From: Moduliflexus sp964602655
Lineage (GTDB): Bacteria > Moduliflexota > Moduliflexia > Moduliflexales > Moduliflexaceae
Assembly: GCA_964602655.1 (NCBI GenBank)
Contig: CAZRSF010000011.1
Span: forward strand, 1 to 64,000
Length of the DNA stretch: 64,000 nt
Direction: 5' to 3'
Of the stretch, positions 35,681 through 44,135 are shown one piece after another (the first letter of the stretch is position 1; each line of letters starts with the position of its first letter). Below the pieces are notes generated by a model. The model did no database searches. It worked only from the letters and a program-made list of their open reading frames with translations, and had not been told where the DNA came from. The position numbers were made by a program, and so were the translations under genes.

Positions 35681-36523
35681 TTACCTGACCCGCAATGCTA
35701 CATTCGTATCGAGAGATAATTTTGTATTGTAAAAATGCGACATGAAATTCTTTTTTTGCAAAAATGTTCCCGGCGTTTCCTGCACAAAGCTCTTAAAATC
35801 CTTGATAAAATGCGCCTGATCATAATAGCCGCGCTCAATCGCTGTTCCGAAATAATCGGTTTCTTTATGAAGCAGCAAGTCGCGAATCGTATGTTGAAAA
35901 CGGGCTAACCGGCAGAACGATTTCGGACTCATGCCTAATGCCTCATGAATAAGGCGCTGAAAATGGCGCGGACTGAGTTCTGCGTCTGCAATAATTTCCT
36001 GAAGCGCGTAATACTCGTAATACATGCGCTTGATGGCGTAATCAATTCGCGCCTCATCTCGCTGAAATCGCCGCAAAAACGCCAGTAAATATTCCTCTGC
36101 GACTGCGACGCGCTGCCGAAGCGTTCTGGCATTCAGCAGGCGATCTGCGAATTCGACGCCGACGCGCCCCCAGAGGTCTTCCACGCTGAGAAATGAATCC
36201 ATGAGTTCTGCGGCGGGATAACAACAAAAATGGCGGAATGCGCCGCTGCGAAACCGAACGGCAAAAAATCCGACATTTTTAGCGGGGGCAAGCTGATAAT
36301 ACGAGGTTCTTAAGTGAGAGATATGCGCTACAGGAGTGGCAAGGCGCTGAGTTCGATATTCTCCCCGAAACGCCTCGCCGCAATAATGAAAGATGAGTTC
36401 CACCCCAGTTCCCGGCAGCACCTTTGGCAGCGCAATTTCTTCATGCTGAACGCTTTCCCAGCCCCAATAGCGATCAATATAGGGACGAAGCAGCGTGTGA
36501 GGAAGAATTGAGTAGGCGTTCAT
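35681..36523 (-). CDS. AraC family transcriptional regulator
   Basis: A 280-residue regulator. The N-terminal domain (about 1-150) resembles the DUF6597-type domain of many AraC proteins (HTLLRPYIDRYWGWES, PGTGVELIFHYCG). The C-terminal HTH_18 (about 165-265) has the two helix-turn-helix units, with LSPRHFQRLIHEALGMSPKSF for the first and ERGYYDQAHFIKDFKSFVQETPG for the second. It probably controls neighbouring genes, such as DUF6506 or the PLP enzyme, but no operator can be defined. The target is unknown. Confidence 0.92.
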   Translation of the reverse strand: MNAYSILPHTLLRPYIDRYWGWESVQHEEIALPKVLPGTGVELIFHYCGEAFRGEYRTQRLATPVAHISHLRTSYYQLAPAKNVGFFAVRFRSGAFRHFCCYPAAELMDSFLSVEDLWGRVGVEFADRLLNARTLRQRVAVAEEYLLAFLRRFQRDEARIDYAIKRMYYEYYALQEIIADAELSPRHFQRLIHEALGMSPKSFCRLARFQHTIRDLLLHKETDYFGTAIERGYYDQAHFIKDFKSFVQETPGTFLQKKNFMSHFYNTKLSLDTNVALRVR

Positions 36524-36550
36524 AGCATGTGACCGGCGGCAGATGCGAAA

Positions 36551-37540
36551 CTACACACTCGTCCAGCCTTCTCTGAACGTCGAAAACGTCATCGCCCGCT
36601 CGATTTCTTCGATTGAGGCATTACACCCGCTCATCTGAAGGACGACGGTCTTTCCGCGCAGTTGCTCTTTCAACTTGAACGCCGCCATCAAGGTTGAACT
36701 TCCCGCGCCTTCGACCAACTGCTGCGTGTAATAATGGGCTAAGCCGATGGACTGGTAAATTTCTTCTTCCGACAGCAGCACAAAATCGCGCAAACCGTCC
36801 TTATAAATGTTGAAGGTGGTTTCGTATGCTTTGCCTGTTGCGAATCCGCCAGCAAAGGTCGTATTCTCGGCAGAAGAAATCGTCTGCGTTTTCCAGGAAC
36901 GATACGCCGCCTGAGAATTGTGCGCTTGCACGGCGATCACGTCAATTTGAGGGCGAATCGTTTTAAGAACCGTAATCGCGGCGGCGGCTTCGCTTCCGCC
37001 GCCGAGCGGCACGATCATCACGTCAAGATCAGGCGCGTCTTCAAGGATTTCCAGAAATTCCGTTCCCACGCCATTTATCAGATGCGGCTCATCCGCTGGA
37101 TGCGCGTAATACAAGCCGCGCTCGACACAGAGACGCTCGACGGTTTGCGAGGCGTCTTCGAACGATTTTCCCGCTTCAATCAACTCCGCGCCTGTCTCGC
37201 GAATTTTGCGATTTTTGGCCGGATTATTTCGCTCCGGGACGACGACCACCGCGCTTAATCCCGCCCATTTCGCCGCCGTTGCGATTGATAAGCCATGATT
37301 CCCGGTGGAAAATGTGATGACGCCGGAAATTCCCTGCCGTTTCGAATGCGCCATCAGGTTCACGCCGCCGCGAATTTTGAACGAACCGGTCGGATGATGA
37401 TTCTCATGTTTGATGAAAATATTGGCGTCAAGAATGCGTGACAGCGCCTCATAGCGGATGAGTTGGGTCGGCTTGAGATATTGAGAGACGATTGAGCGAG
37501 CGCGAATCGCTTCCAACAATGAAATTGGATAATTTTTCAT
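36551..37540 (-). CDS. Threonine/serine dehydratase-like PLP enzyme
   Basis: A 329-residue fold-type II PLP enzyme of the IlvA/TdcB family. The Schiff-base lysine is Lys55 in PTGSFKIRGG, and the phosphate loop is LGGGSEAAA near 173-181; STGNHGLS near 82-89 replaces the usual SSGNHAQ. There is no C-terminal ACT domain, so it is the short, catabolic type. It may act on threonine, serine, 2,3-diaminopropionate or a related hydroxyamino acid. Its ATG follows the stop of the DJ-1/PfpI gene with no gap (TAAATG), so the two are translationally coupled. Confidence 0.88.
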   Translation of the reverse strand: MKNYPISLLEAIRARSIVSQYLKPTQLIRYEALSRILDANIFIKHENHHPTGSFKIRGGVNLMAHSKRQGISGVITFSTGNHGLSIATAAKWAGLSAVVVVPERNNPAKNRKIRETGAELIEAGKSFEDASQTVERLCVERGLYYAHPADEPHLINGVGTEFLEILEDAPDLDVMIVPLGGGSEAAAAITVLKTIRPQIDVIAVQAHNSQAAYRSWKTQTISSAENTTFAGGFATGKAYETTFNIYKDGLRDFVLLSEEEIYQSIGLAHYYTQQLVEGAGSSTLMAAFKLKEQLRGKTVVLQMSGCNASIEEIERAMTFSTFREGWTSV

Positions 37541-38122
37541 TTAGAACCCCATCATCTCCTTGATCACATTCATTTGCTTTTCCGAAGTCAGCCGTTTCAG
37601 CAGTTCGAAGGCGACATCCATCGCGGTTGACGGATTCCAACTGGTGATGATATTCCCATCAATCACAATCGGTTGATTCAGTACATTGACGCCGAACTCC
37701 GCGAGCGTCTTCTGTCGAATGCCGTCTTTTTTGTTGTAGGTCGTCGCCTTTTTGCCGCGTAAAATGCCGCTTTTCCCAAGCGGCAGGGCGGCCACGCAAA
37801 CTGAGGCAATCGTTTTTCCCTGGGCGTGAAATTGTCGAATAACGTCTAAAAAGCGTTCATGATAGGCATCATCGTAAAAATGATATTCAATAAAACCACC
37901 CGGAATCGCAAGCGCGTCATATTCATCAATATTGAGTTCGTCAACCGTGACATCAACGGTCACCGGAACATCAAACGTGCTGCGAATCGTTTTTCGAAGC
38001 GCGCACGTCGTTAATTTCGTTGTGCCATCGCCGTCAACGAGATTCCAGCCTAACACATCAATAAATACGCTTGCTTCATAGATTTCGAAGCCTTCAGCTA
38101 ATAGCAGTAATGTTTTGCTCAT
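37541..38122 (-). CDS. DJ-1/PfpI family protein
   Basis: A 193-residue protein with the DJ-1/PfpI fold. The nucleophile elbow is Cys109 in IASVCVAALPLG, and the conserved acidic residue lies in AEGFEIYEA (9-17). IPGGFIEYHFYDD near 73-85 is the loop that contacts the elbow. Family members include glyoxalases, deglycases, chaperones and hydratases; the exact activity is not decided. The start at 38122 is chosen by homology (MSKTLLLLAEGFE); the frame is open for 65 more codons upstream through a palindrome and into the glgB 3' end, which is not coding in that frame. Coupled to the PLP enzyme. Confidence 0.9.
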   Translation of the reverse strand: MSKTLLLLAEGFEIYEASVFIDVLGWNLVDGDGTTKLTTCALRKTIRSTFDVPVTVDVTVDELNIDEYDALAIPGGFIEYHFYDDAYHERFLDVIRQFHAQGKTIASVCVAALPLGKSGILRGKKATTYNKKDGIRQKTLAEFGVNVLNQPIVIDGNIITSWNPSTAMDVAFELLKRLTSEKQMNVIKEMMGF

Positions 38123-38146
38123 AATAACAAGATTCGGAAAAGAGAA

Positions 38147-38176
38147 CCCCGTCAGAGGTATAAAACCCTGACGGGG
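38147..38176. repeat. Start-proximal palindrome, CCCCGTCAG type
   Basis: CCCCGTCAGAGGT (38147-38159) and ACCCTGACGGGG (38165-38176) form a stem with a small bulge. It lies 28 bases after the glgB stop and 24 bases before the DJ-1/PfpI start. Confidence 0.8.
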
Positions 38177-38204
38177 CTTTTCCAAATTTGAAATAAAATA
38201 GTAA

Positions 38205-40769
38205 TTACCCGCTGCTCCGTTTTGATCTGGATTTTTTCGTTGATGGAAGATGTTGCTCTTTACTTCCTTGCGGACGAGCAGGCCGACTTTCCGGCGCATC
38301 GGGTGTTTCATCTCCAAGGTAGGCGGCTGGCGGCAGAATCGTCTGGCTCGTTGCGAACGCTGGCTGCGCTGATGTATCGCGCTCGTTTACACGCATATCT
38401 TCCGCTGCTGTCTGAGGCGCTTGTTGATTCAGTTCGTCCGGCCATGCGGCATATTTGATCGTTGACGCAGGTGGGGCTGATTGCGTATCCGCTGCCGTGT
38501 CAATCGCGCCGACAGGCATGGCTGTTTTGGTCGCAATCACAAGGTCTTCCGGCGCGCATTCGCCGACAGGTTTCAACATAATCGCGCTTAACGGCGGCAA
38601 CGTCAGCGTGATGGAATACGGTTGCTGATGCCAGGGAATCGGCTCGGCATGGCAGAAATGATTCCGCAGGCCGCTGCCGTCGTATTCTGCGGCGTCGCTG
38701 TTCAGAATTTCCTGATAATAACCGGAATATGGCACGCCGAGGCGATACTCATGCCTCGCAACCGGCGTGAAATTATAGATACAGATCACCGTATGTTGGC
38801 CGTGATTATACGCTTTGCGCATGAACGAGAAGATGCTGCGTTCGAAGTCGTGATAATCAATCCACTCGAAACAGCGTTCCTCGGTGTCGTCCAGATACAA
38901 GGCCGGTTCGGTAAGATAAAGATGATTCGAATCACGCACAAAGCGTTGTAGGCCTTGATGCGGCGCATATTGCAACAGATGCCATTCTAAGCTGCTGTCA
39001 TGATCCCATTCCCGCCATTGACCGAATTCGGCTCCCATAAACAACAGTTTTTTGCCGGGATGCCCGAACATAAACCCGTACAACAGTCGCAGGTTTGCGA
39101 ATTTCGACGCATCGTCGCCCGGCATTTTGTTCAGGAGCGAGCCTTTGCCATGCACCACTTCATCATGCGACAATTCCAGCACAAAATGCTCGTGAAAGGC
39201 GTATAACAGGGCAAACGGCACCATCGTATGCACGAATTTCCGAAAGACCGGATCATGCGACAGATAATGCAGTGTGTCGTTCATCCAGCCCAAATTCCAC
39301 TTGAACGTAAAATTCAAGCCGCCGATATACGCAGGATACGTGACGCCTAACCACGACGTGGATTCTTCCGCCAACGTCATCACGCCGGGAAATTGCCGAT
39401 GAATCGCGAGATTGAGTTCTTTGATACAGTCAATCGCTTCAAGATTTTCGCGCCCGCCGTATTTATTCGGCGTCCATTCCCCTTCCTTGCGGGAATAGTC
39501 GAGATACAGCATCGAGGCGACCGCGTCCACGCGAATGCCGTCAATGTGGTAGGTGTTCAACCAGAACAGGGCGTTGGCAATCAGGAAATTTTTGACTTCA
39601 TTGCGGCCATAGTCAAAAATCAACGTGCCCCAATCTTTGTGTTCCCCCATGTGCGGATCGGCATGTTCGTACAAATTCGTGCCGTCGAATTCGCCGAGCG
39701 CGAAGCTGTCGCGGGGGAAATGCGCGGGAACCCAATCGATCAATACGCCGATGCCTGCGCGGTGACATTCGTTCACGAAATACATAAAATCATCCGGCGT
39801 GCCGTAGCGACTGGTCGGAGCGTAATAGCCGGTCACTTGATAGCCCCACGACGCATAAAAGGGGTGTTCCGCCACCGGCAGCAGTTCGATATGCGTAAAT
39901 CCAAGCTGTTTGACATAGGGAATCAGCGTGTCCGCTAACTCGCGATACGTCAAAAAGCGGTTATTCTCTCCCGCATGTTTCATCCATGAACCAAGATGCG
40001 CCTCGTATGTCGAAATCGGGCTTTTCAACGGTGTGTATTGTTTGCGCTGTTCGAGCCAGTTCTCGTCTGTCCACTGAAAATGGCGTAACGCGGCGACAAT
40101 TGTTTTATTGCTTGGCGGCTGTTCGAACGCAAAGCCGTATGGATCGGATTTCTGAATGGTCTCGCCCTGCGCGGTGACAATCTGATATTGGTAGCGTTCT
40201 CCCGCCTTCACGCCTGGCAGAAACAATTCCCACACGCCCCATTTTTTCAGGCGGCGCATCGGATGACGCTGCCCGTTCCAATCGTTAAAATCACCAACAA
40301 CACTGACCCCTTTGGCATTCGGCGCCCACACCGCAAACAACGCGCCTGCCACGCCGTTCACGTCGCGGAGATGACAGCCGAGCGAGTCGTAAATATCGTA
40401 CGCTGCGCCGGACGTGAAGGCGGCAAGCGCATCAGCGGACAACAGCGAGGGAAATGAATAGGGGTCGGCAAAACGACGCGCTTCGCTATGCCCGTTCAGC
40501 GCTTCAAGTTCGTACGCAAACGGTTTTTTGCGATTCGTAAACGTCTTTTCGAAAAGACCGGCATCATGAATGCGCGTCATGGGATAGCGCTTTTGTGTTT
40601 TGGAATCATGCACATACGCCTCATTCACGCCGGGAAGCAGCGCCCTGACGGTCAGTGAACCGCGCGTGCCTTCTATGGGAACGATGCGCATACCGAGGAG
40701 ATCGCATGGATCGGAACAGGTGGAGTTCAGGAGCGCCTGAACTTTTTTTTGAAATGCAGATGTTTTCAT
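38205..40769 (-). CDS. glgB: 1,4-alpha-glucan branching enzyme with C-terminal extension
   Basis: An 854-residue GH13 enzyme that makes alpha-1,6 branches in glycogen. Two N-terminal CBM48-like domains (about 20-115 and 125-235) precede the catalytic barrel. The nucleophile is Asp415 in GIRVDAVASM, the acid/base Glu468 in LAEESTSW (53 residues later, as in E. coli Asp405/Glu458), and LSHDEVVHGKG holds the third carboxylate. The beta-sandwich C-domain ends near LPPLSAIMLKPVG (about 725). About 125 further residues are Ala/Pro/Thr-rich and end with a basic tail KKSRSKRSSG, which is not usual for GlgB. No other glycogen gene is adjacent. No ribosome-binding site is obvious before the ATG. Confidence 0.95.
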   Translation of the reverse strand: MKTSAFQKKVQALLNSTCSDPCDLLGMRIVPIEGTRGSLTVRALLPGVNEAYVHDSKTQKRYPMTRIHDAGLFEKTFTNRKKPFAYELEALNGHSEARRFADPYSFPSLLSADALAAFTSGAAYDIYDSLGCHLRDVNGVAGALFAVWAPNAKGVSVVGDFNDWNGQRHPMRRLKKWGVWELFLPGVKAGERYQYQIVTAQGETIQKSDPYGFAFEQPPSNKTIVAALRHFQWTDENWLEQRKQYTPLKSPISTYEAHLGSWMKHAGENNRFLTYRELADTLIPYVKQLGFTHIELLPVAEHPFYASWGYQVTGYYAPTSRYGTPDDFMYFVNECHRAGIGVLIDWVPAHFPRDSFALGEFDGTNLYEHADPHMGEHKDWGTLIFDYGRNEVKNFLIANALFWLNTYHIDGIRVDAVASMLYLDYSRKEGEWTPNKYGGRENLEAIDCIKELNLAIHRQFPGVMTLAEESTSWLGVTYPAYIGGLNFTFKWNLGWMNDTLHYLSHDPVFRKFVHTMVPFALLYAFHEHFVLELSHDEVVHGKGSLLNKMPGDDASKFANLRLLYGFMFGHPGKKLLFMGAEFGQWREWDHDSSLEWHLLQYAPHQGLQRFVRDSNHLYLTEPALYLDDTEERCFEWIDYHDFERSIFSFMRKAYNHGQHTVICIYNFTPVARHEYRLGVPYSGYYQEILNSDAAEYDGSGLRNHFCHAEPIPWHQQPYSITLTLPPLSAIMLKPVGECAPEDLVIATKTAMPVGAIDTAADTQSAPPASTIKYAAWPDELNQQAPQTAAEDMRVNERDTSAQPAFATSQTILPPAAYLGDETPDAPESRPARPQGSKEQHLPSTKKSRSKRSSG

Positions 40770-40942
40770 AAGGGAACAATAAAAGATTAAAAGGATAAAC
40801 GTTGAAAAAATGGATAAACCCTTTGCCGCTTTATTGAAAATCGCGTTCTACGTCAAGGATTATTGTTGACGAACGTGTCCGGAAAATTTTTTCCGATGCG
40901 TTTGGTTCGTAAGGAACGACGCTGGATACACGCTGTCAGACA

Positions 40943-41512
40943 TTATTCATACGTCGCAGGAACATCATATCTTGTCGGCGTTTGGCGTGTGTTGGGCGGA
41001 AAAAAGACGAAATCGCGGAGTTCGCCTTGCGGGTTCATCTCACCGTAAGGATGTGTTTCATTCGCGTTGGCGTGGCAATCCACGCAAATGCGATGCGTGA
41101 TGACGCGGGGCTGAGTCGGCGGGACATTCGATTCGATCCAGAGCCACCCATTGAGCGCGCGCGGATGCTCCGGCGCTTTGATCATGATGTCCAATTTCAG
41201 CGGCGTTTCATCCGGGGCAGGCTCGTCGTGTCCCGCATAAATTTCTTTCACGACGATGGTTCCTGGCGGATAAATGTAAGAGTGGCGACCGTTGATCAGC
41301 TTTTCTTCGACCTGTTCGCCAATCGGATTGATGTAAATCTTGCGATACGCGTCGCCATGACCGGGAATCGGGTAGTTCAGCGGAATATCGGTCGGTGTCT
41401 TCCAGGAGCGATACTCGGCGATTGTCGGCAATGCGGGCAACTCGACCGCTGTGTTCTGACACGCTGCCACGATCAGCGCTGCCAGCAGACTTGCATACCA
41501 GGCGTTTTTCAT
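40943..41512 (-). CDS. Cytochrome P460-like lipoprotein
   Basis: A 189-residue protein with a lipoprotein signal: hydrophobic 5-17 and lipobox VAAC with Cys18. Near the C-terminus a c-type heme motif Cys143-x-x-Cys146-His147 (CVDCH) is followed by RDFVFF, the arrangement of the cytochrome P460 family, where heme is attached near the end of a single beta-sheet domain. P460 proteins are known for hydroxylamine or NO chemistry; here that activity is only a possibility. The start lies 3 bases after the stop of the cyclase gene upstream in the same operon, so the two are linked. Confidence 0.75.
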   Translation of the reverse strand: MKNAWYASLLAALIVAACQNTAVELPALPTIAEYRSWKTPTDIPLNYPIPGHGDAYRKIYINPIGEQVEEKLINGRHSYIYPPGTIVVKEIYAGHDEPAPDETPLKLDIMIKAPEHPRALNGWLWIESNVPPTQPRVITHRICVDCHANANETHPYGEMNPQGELRDFVFFPPNTRQTPTRYDVPATYE

Positions 41513-41515
41513 AGG

Positions 41516-42928
41516 TTATGGCGTCCTTATCGCATGTAAAAGATACACTTTCTGCGGCAATTCTTTGCCTTTGACTCTGATCTCGAACGGCTCGGACACC
41601 TCCGCCCTGCCGGAAATCCGTTGATAAACGCTGTCGGAAATCAGCACGGTTCCCGGTTTCGCTTCGCTGCACAGGCGCGACGCAAAATTGACATGATCGC
41701 CGATGACCGTAAAATCAGCGCGAACGTCCGAACCGATGCGCCCTAACACGACTTCGCCGCTGTTAATGCCGATTCCTATCGTAATTTTCGAATATTCTTC
41801 ATGATACAGCAGCATGTGCGTCTGGATTTCCAACGCGGCCTGACAGGCGTGCGCTTCCTTCTGTTCCCCGATAAAGAGCGCGACGATTTCGTCGCCGACA
41901 TATTTGTCAATATCGCCGCCATGCCGCTGAATGATCTGCGCGCTGAGAATTCGATTCAAGCGTTCGACAATCTCTTCGGGCTGGAGTTTCTCCGAAAATG
42001 ACGTAAACCCGCGAATATCGCTGAAGAACATGGCGATGTCGGTGCGTTTGCCTTTTTCCGAGTCTCGCAGCGATTGAATCGTCGAACCTGAGACATATTT
42101 CGACAAGGCGAACCGTTCATACAAACCGTCCACCATCGTATTGATTTTTTCCCCTAAGATGCCGATTTCGTCCCGGCTTGTGATGCGGGTCTTTTCATGA
42201 AAATTGCCGTCCGTCACTTGCGCCGCCACGTAGCCGATGCTTCGAATCGGCGAAAGCACCGTTCGTTTGAGAAAGATTGACAGCAAGACAAACAGCGCCG
42301 CAACCACCCCCACAAAAATGCTGACGGCAAAAAAGATATTTCGACGCGCCTGCGCAAACATCGGCGTCACATCGGAACGGATCGCAATCACGCCGCGAAA
42401 CGTGTGATCGCTGCCATGGCACCGCGTACATTTCGGCAGGTTCAGCAACGGTTGATAAATCGTCAGAAACGTCTTACTGGTGTCCTGCGATTGAAACGAC
42501 TCGGTTTGGCCGGTCGTCACGGCAGATTGAAAATGCGCGTCGCTTTCGGCAATTGTTTCGCCATGCAGCATCAGATTTTTGGCTTCGAACTTCGCCGAGC
42601 CGAGGTTCTTATTGACCGTTTCGATGGTCGCATCGTCTGAAAACGCGACATCCCGGTTACTGCGGTAGAGCGTGATCAGGTATTCCGGATTGGCGGTCTG
42701 AATATCGTTAAACAACGACACGGCCAGCGGAGCTTCTCCAGGAAGCATCACATTTTTGATGGATTCGTGCAGAATATCGGCCTGCTGAAAAAGGTTCGCT
42801 TCGGAGGACATGTAGAGCGTACTGTTTTGCCCATGCGCGAAATAAAACACGACGACGCCGATGCCGATGGTCAGGCTGCTTAAGATAATCGCCGTGACTT
42901 TGCTTGTAATGGAAGTAGAAATACTCAT
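41516..42928 (-). CDS. Class III adenylate/guanylate cyclase with periplasmic heme-type sensor
   Basis: A 470-residue membrane cyclase. Helix 1 (about 11-31) and helix 2 (about 199-220) enclose a periplasmic domain of the Tll0287/DUF3365 type carrying CXXCH (Cys167, Cys170, His171 in KCTRCHGSDHTFRG), which should bind heme c. A HAMP (222-275) leads to a class III cyclase domain (about 290-465) with metal-binding Asp in FFSDIRGFT and DKYVGDEIVALF and the transition-state region FTVIGDHVNFASRL. The lysine in DKYVGDE and the DFTVIGD segment favour ATP over GTP. The product would be cAMP. A P460-like lipoprotein gene follows 3 bases after it, and is a candidate partner for the redox or NO input. 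Confidence 0.9.
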   Translation of the reverse strand: MSISTSITSKVTAIILSSLTIGIGVVVFYFAHGQNSTLYMSSEANLFQQADILHESIKNVMLPGEAPLAVSLFNDIQTANPEYLITLYRSNRDVAFSDDATIETVNKNLGSAKFEAKNLMLHGETIAESDAHFQSAVTTGQTESFQSQDTSKTFLTIYQPLLNLPKCTRCHGSDHTFRGVIAIRSDVTPMFAQARRNIFFAVSIFVGVVAALFVLLSIFLKRTVLSPIRSIGYVAAQVTDGNFHEKTRITSRDEIGILGEKINTMVDGLYERFALSKYVSGSTIQSLRDSEKGKRTDIAMFFSDIRGFTSFSEKLQPEEIVERLNRILSAQIIQRHGGDIDKYVGDEIVALFIGEQKEAHACQAALEIQTHMLLYHEEYSKITIGIGINSGEVVLGRIGSDVRADFTVIGDHVNFASRLCSEAKPGTVLISDSVYQRISGRAEVSEPFEIRVKGKELPQKVYLLHAIRTP

Positions 42929-43027
42929 AAAGAAATCTTTCCATGATTGGGCGCGGTGTCAATAAAATTTTTACAGTGTTGACACGCAAATAAAAAAGAT
43001 ACCGGATCGAACGAGTGCCATGATTAT

Positions 43028-43115
43028 CTACGCCTTCAGACCAAATTCACGCCGTACCATGTCCACGCACGGAATCCCGTTTTCGATAATCGGTTCGGGG
43101 TGATGAATTCTGTAT
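43028..43115 (-). pseudogene. Possible C-terminal gene relic
   Basis: After the cupin stop, another minus-strand frame reads HHPEPIIENGIPCVDMVR and continues to a stop at 43028-43030. The protein-like character is good but there is no start, and the upstream part would lie within the cupin gene. Family not recognised. It may be the end of a gene that was cut when the cupin region rearranged. Confidence 0.3.
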
Positions 43116-43472
43116 CTATTCAACTCGCGACGCTAAAAAATCCCCATCAATAATGAGCAACTTGACGCCGCGTTCTGTTCTTGAACGATGCGAACTGGCA
43201 TAATCTGAAACGATATAGGTCATCCCCGATTTTAAAACATGAGTTTCACCATCCTGAAGTTCGCTCACGAATTCGCCCTCTAAACAATGGACAATGTGGC
43301 CTTTCTCACACCAATGATCAGCAAGATAGCCCGGAGAATACTCGACGATTCTCATGCGTAAGCCCGGAAATTGCGCTGTCTGCCATGTCGCCGTCCCTGT
43401 TTCTCCTGGATAGGCTGTCTTTGGAACTGATGTCCAATCAATGGTTCGGAAAAGAATCGTATTCTGGTTCAT
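43116..43472 (-). CDS. DHCW-motif cupin protein
   Basis: A 118-residue single-domain cupin. The metal-site segment is Asp52-His53-Trp54-Cys55...His59 (ADHWCEKGHIVHCLEG) and the second motif has His95 in ASSHRSRTERG. This is the order of the DHCW-motif cupin family, whose members are metal-binding proteins of unsettled activity. The start at 43472 is chosen because GGAGAT lies four bases upstream; the 15 extra codons further upstream come from a restriction-gene relic. The gene lies downstream of a toxin-antitoxin pair and a type IIG enzyme tail. Confidence 0.85.
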   Translation of the reverse strand: MNQNTILFRTIDWTSVPKTAYPGETGTATWQTAQFPGLRMRIVEYSPGYLADHWCEKGHIVHCLEGEFVSELQDGETHVLKSGMTYIVSDYASSHRSRTERGVKLLIIDGDFLASRVE

Positions 43473-43497
43473 GCCATCTCCTTCTCTGTGTTGATGA

Positions 43498-43587
43498 TTA
43501 CCTCGCGCCCTCCACAATATTGATTTCGTCCTCCGTCAGCCCAGACAGCGCAGACGCCAGCCGGCCAATGTCAACTTCGAGGACGCA
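43498..43587 (-). pseudogene. C-terminal tail of a type IIG restriction enzyme (relic 2)
   Basis: A minus-strand frame encodes VDIGRLASALSGLTEDEINI followed by VEGAR and a stop at 43498-43500. The pattern IDxLVYxLYGLTEEEIxIVE is the conserved C-terminus of Eco57I-like type IIG restriction-modification enzymes. Only about 28 codons remain and no start is present. It sits immediately after the antitoxin stop. A similar tail lies on the other side of the toxin-antitoxin pair. Confidence 0.7.
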
Positions 43588-43590
43588 CGG

Positions 43591-43785
43591 TTATACCGCC
43601 ATCACATAACGTTCGATATAATCAATTTTCTGAAGCAGTTCCTCAATCGGCTGATGTGCTTGAATCGCATGTTTTAATTCTTCTAATTGATATTCAATAT
43701 CAAGTTTTGCCTTCTCTTCGAAATAGGCATGACGAAATTCTTCTGACTTCAGTTGCTGTTGAAAATACTGTTGAGCGATATTCAT
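43591..43785 (-). CDS. Putative small antitoxin
   Basis: A 64-residue, mostly helical, charged protein (SEEFRHAYFEEKAKLDIEYQ near 15-34). The N-terminal pattern resembles the start of XRE/HigA antitoxins that pair with Gp49-like toxins, but the usual helix-turn-helix is replaced by a short helical end. The start is ATG at 43785, overlapping the toxin stop as ATGA, with GGGAGGG upstream. Toxin-first order is that of HigBA systems. It likely binds the toxin directly; autoregulation through DNA binding is doubtful. Confidence 0.6.
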   Translation of the reverse strand: MNIAQQYFQQQLKSEEFRHAYFEEKAKLDIEYQLEELKHAIQAHQPIEELLQKIDYIERYVMAV

Positions 43786-44135
43786 CGGTTCCCTCCCCAT
43801 GCGTGACGAATCGTTCGCGCTTTTTCGATTTCGCCTTTAGGTGTTTTCTGTTCCTTTTTGATGAAGCCGTGCGTAAAGATAATTTGGCGGTTCGATTCAT
43901 AGAAATACAAGCTTCGCGCAATCCGATTCTCGAAACTGACGCGCAGTTCGAAAATCCCATCATCGAGATGTTTGGATAAATTCTCTTTGGGCTGAAGCGC
44001 ATGATTCTTCAGTTCGATCAATTTGTCAATCGCGGCAAATATTTTCGCGCGTTCTTTGATTGAAAGGCTTTCCAAAAAGTCAATCATTGGAATGCGCTCA
44101 TCTATTTTCGCAAATTCATATGTAAAATTCATCAT
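43782..44135 (-). CDS. RelE/HigB-type (Gp49-like) toxin
   Basis: A 117-residue protein of the phage-derived Gp49-like / RelE-ParE toxin family. FLESLSIKERAKIFAAIDKL near 24-43 and the strand pattern GIFELRVSFENRIARSLYFY followed by IIFTHGFIKKEQKTPKGEIE match that family, whose members cleave mRNA on the ribosome. GGAGAAATG places the start at 44135 (ATGATG; the second codon is also possible). The start overlaps the stop of a type IIG restriction-enzyme tail, and the stop overlaps the antitoxin start by four bases. Confidence 0.85.
   Translation of the reverse strand: MMNFTYEFAKIDERIPMIDFLESLSIKERAKIFAAIDKLIELKNHALQPKENLSKHLDDGIFELRVSFENRIARSLYFYESNRQIIFTHGFIKKEQKTPKGEIEKARTIRHAWGGNR

Noticed and set aside
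39393..39938. A 181-codon plus-strand frame within glgB
   Set aside because: It is antisense to the catalytic domain of a certain gene; long antisense frames are expected from its codon use.
41208..41672. A 154-codon minus-strand frame overlapping the P460-like and cyclase genes
   Set aside because: It is an out-of-frame shadow of two genes with strong motifs on the same strand.
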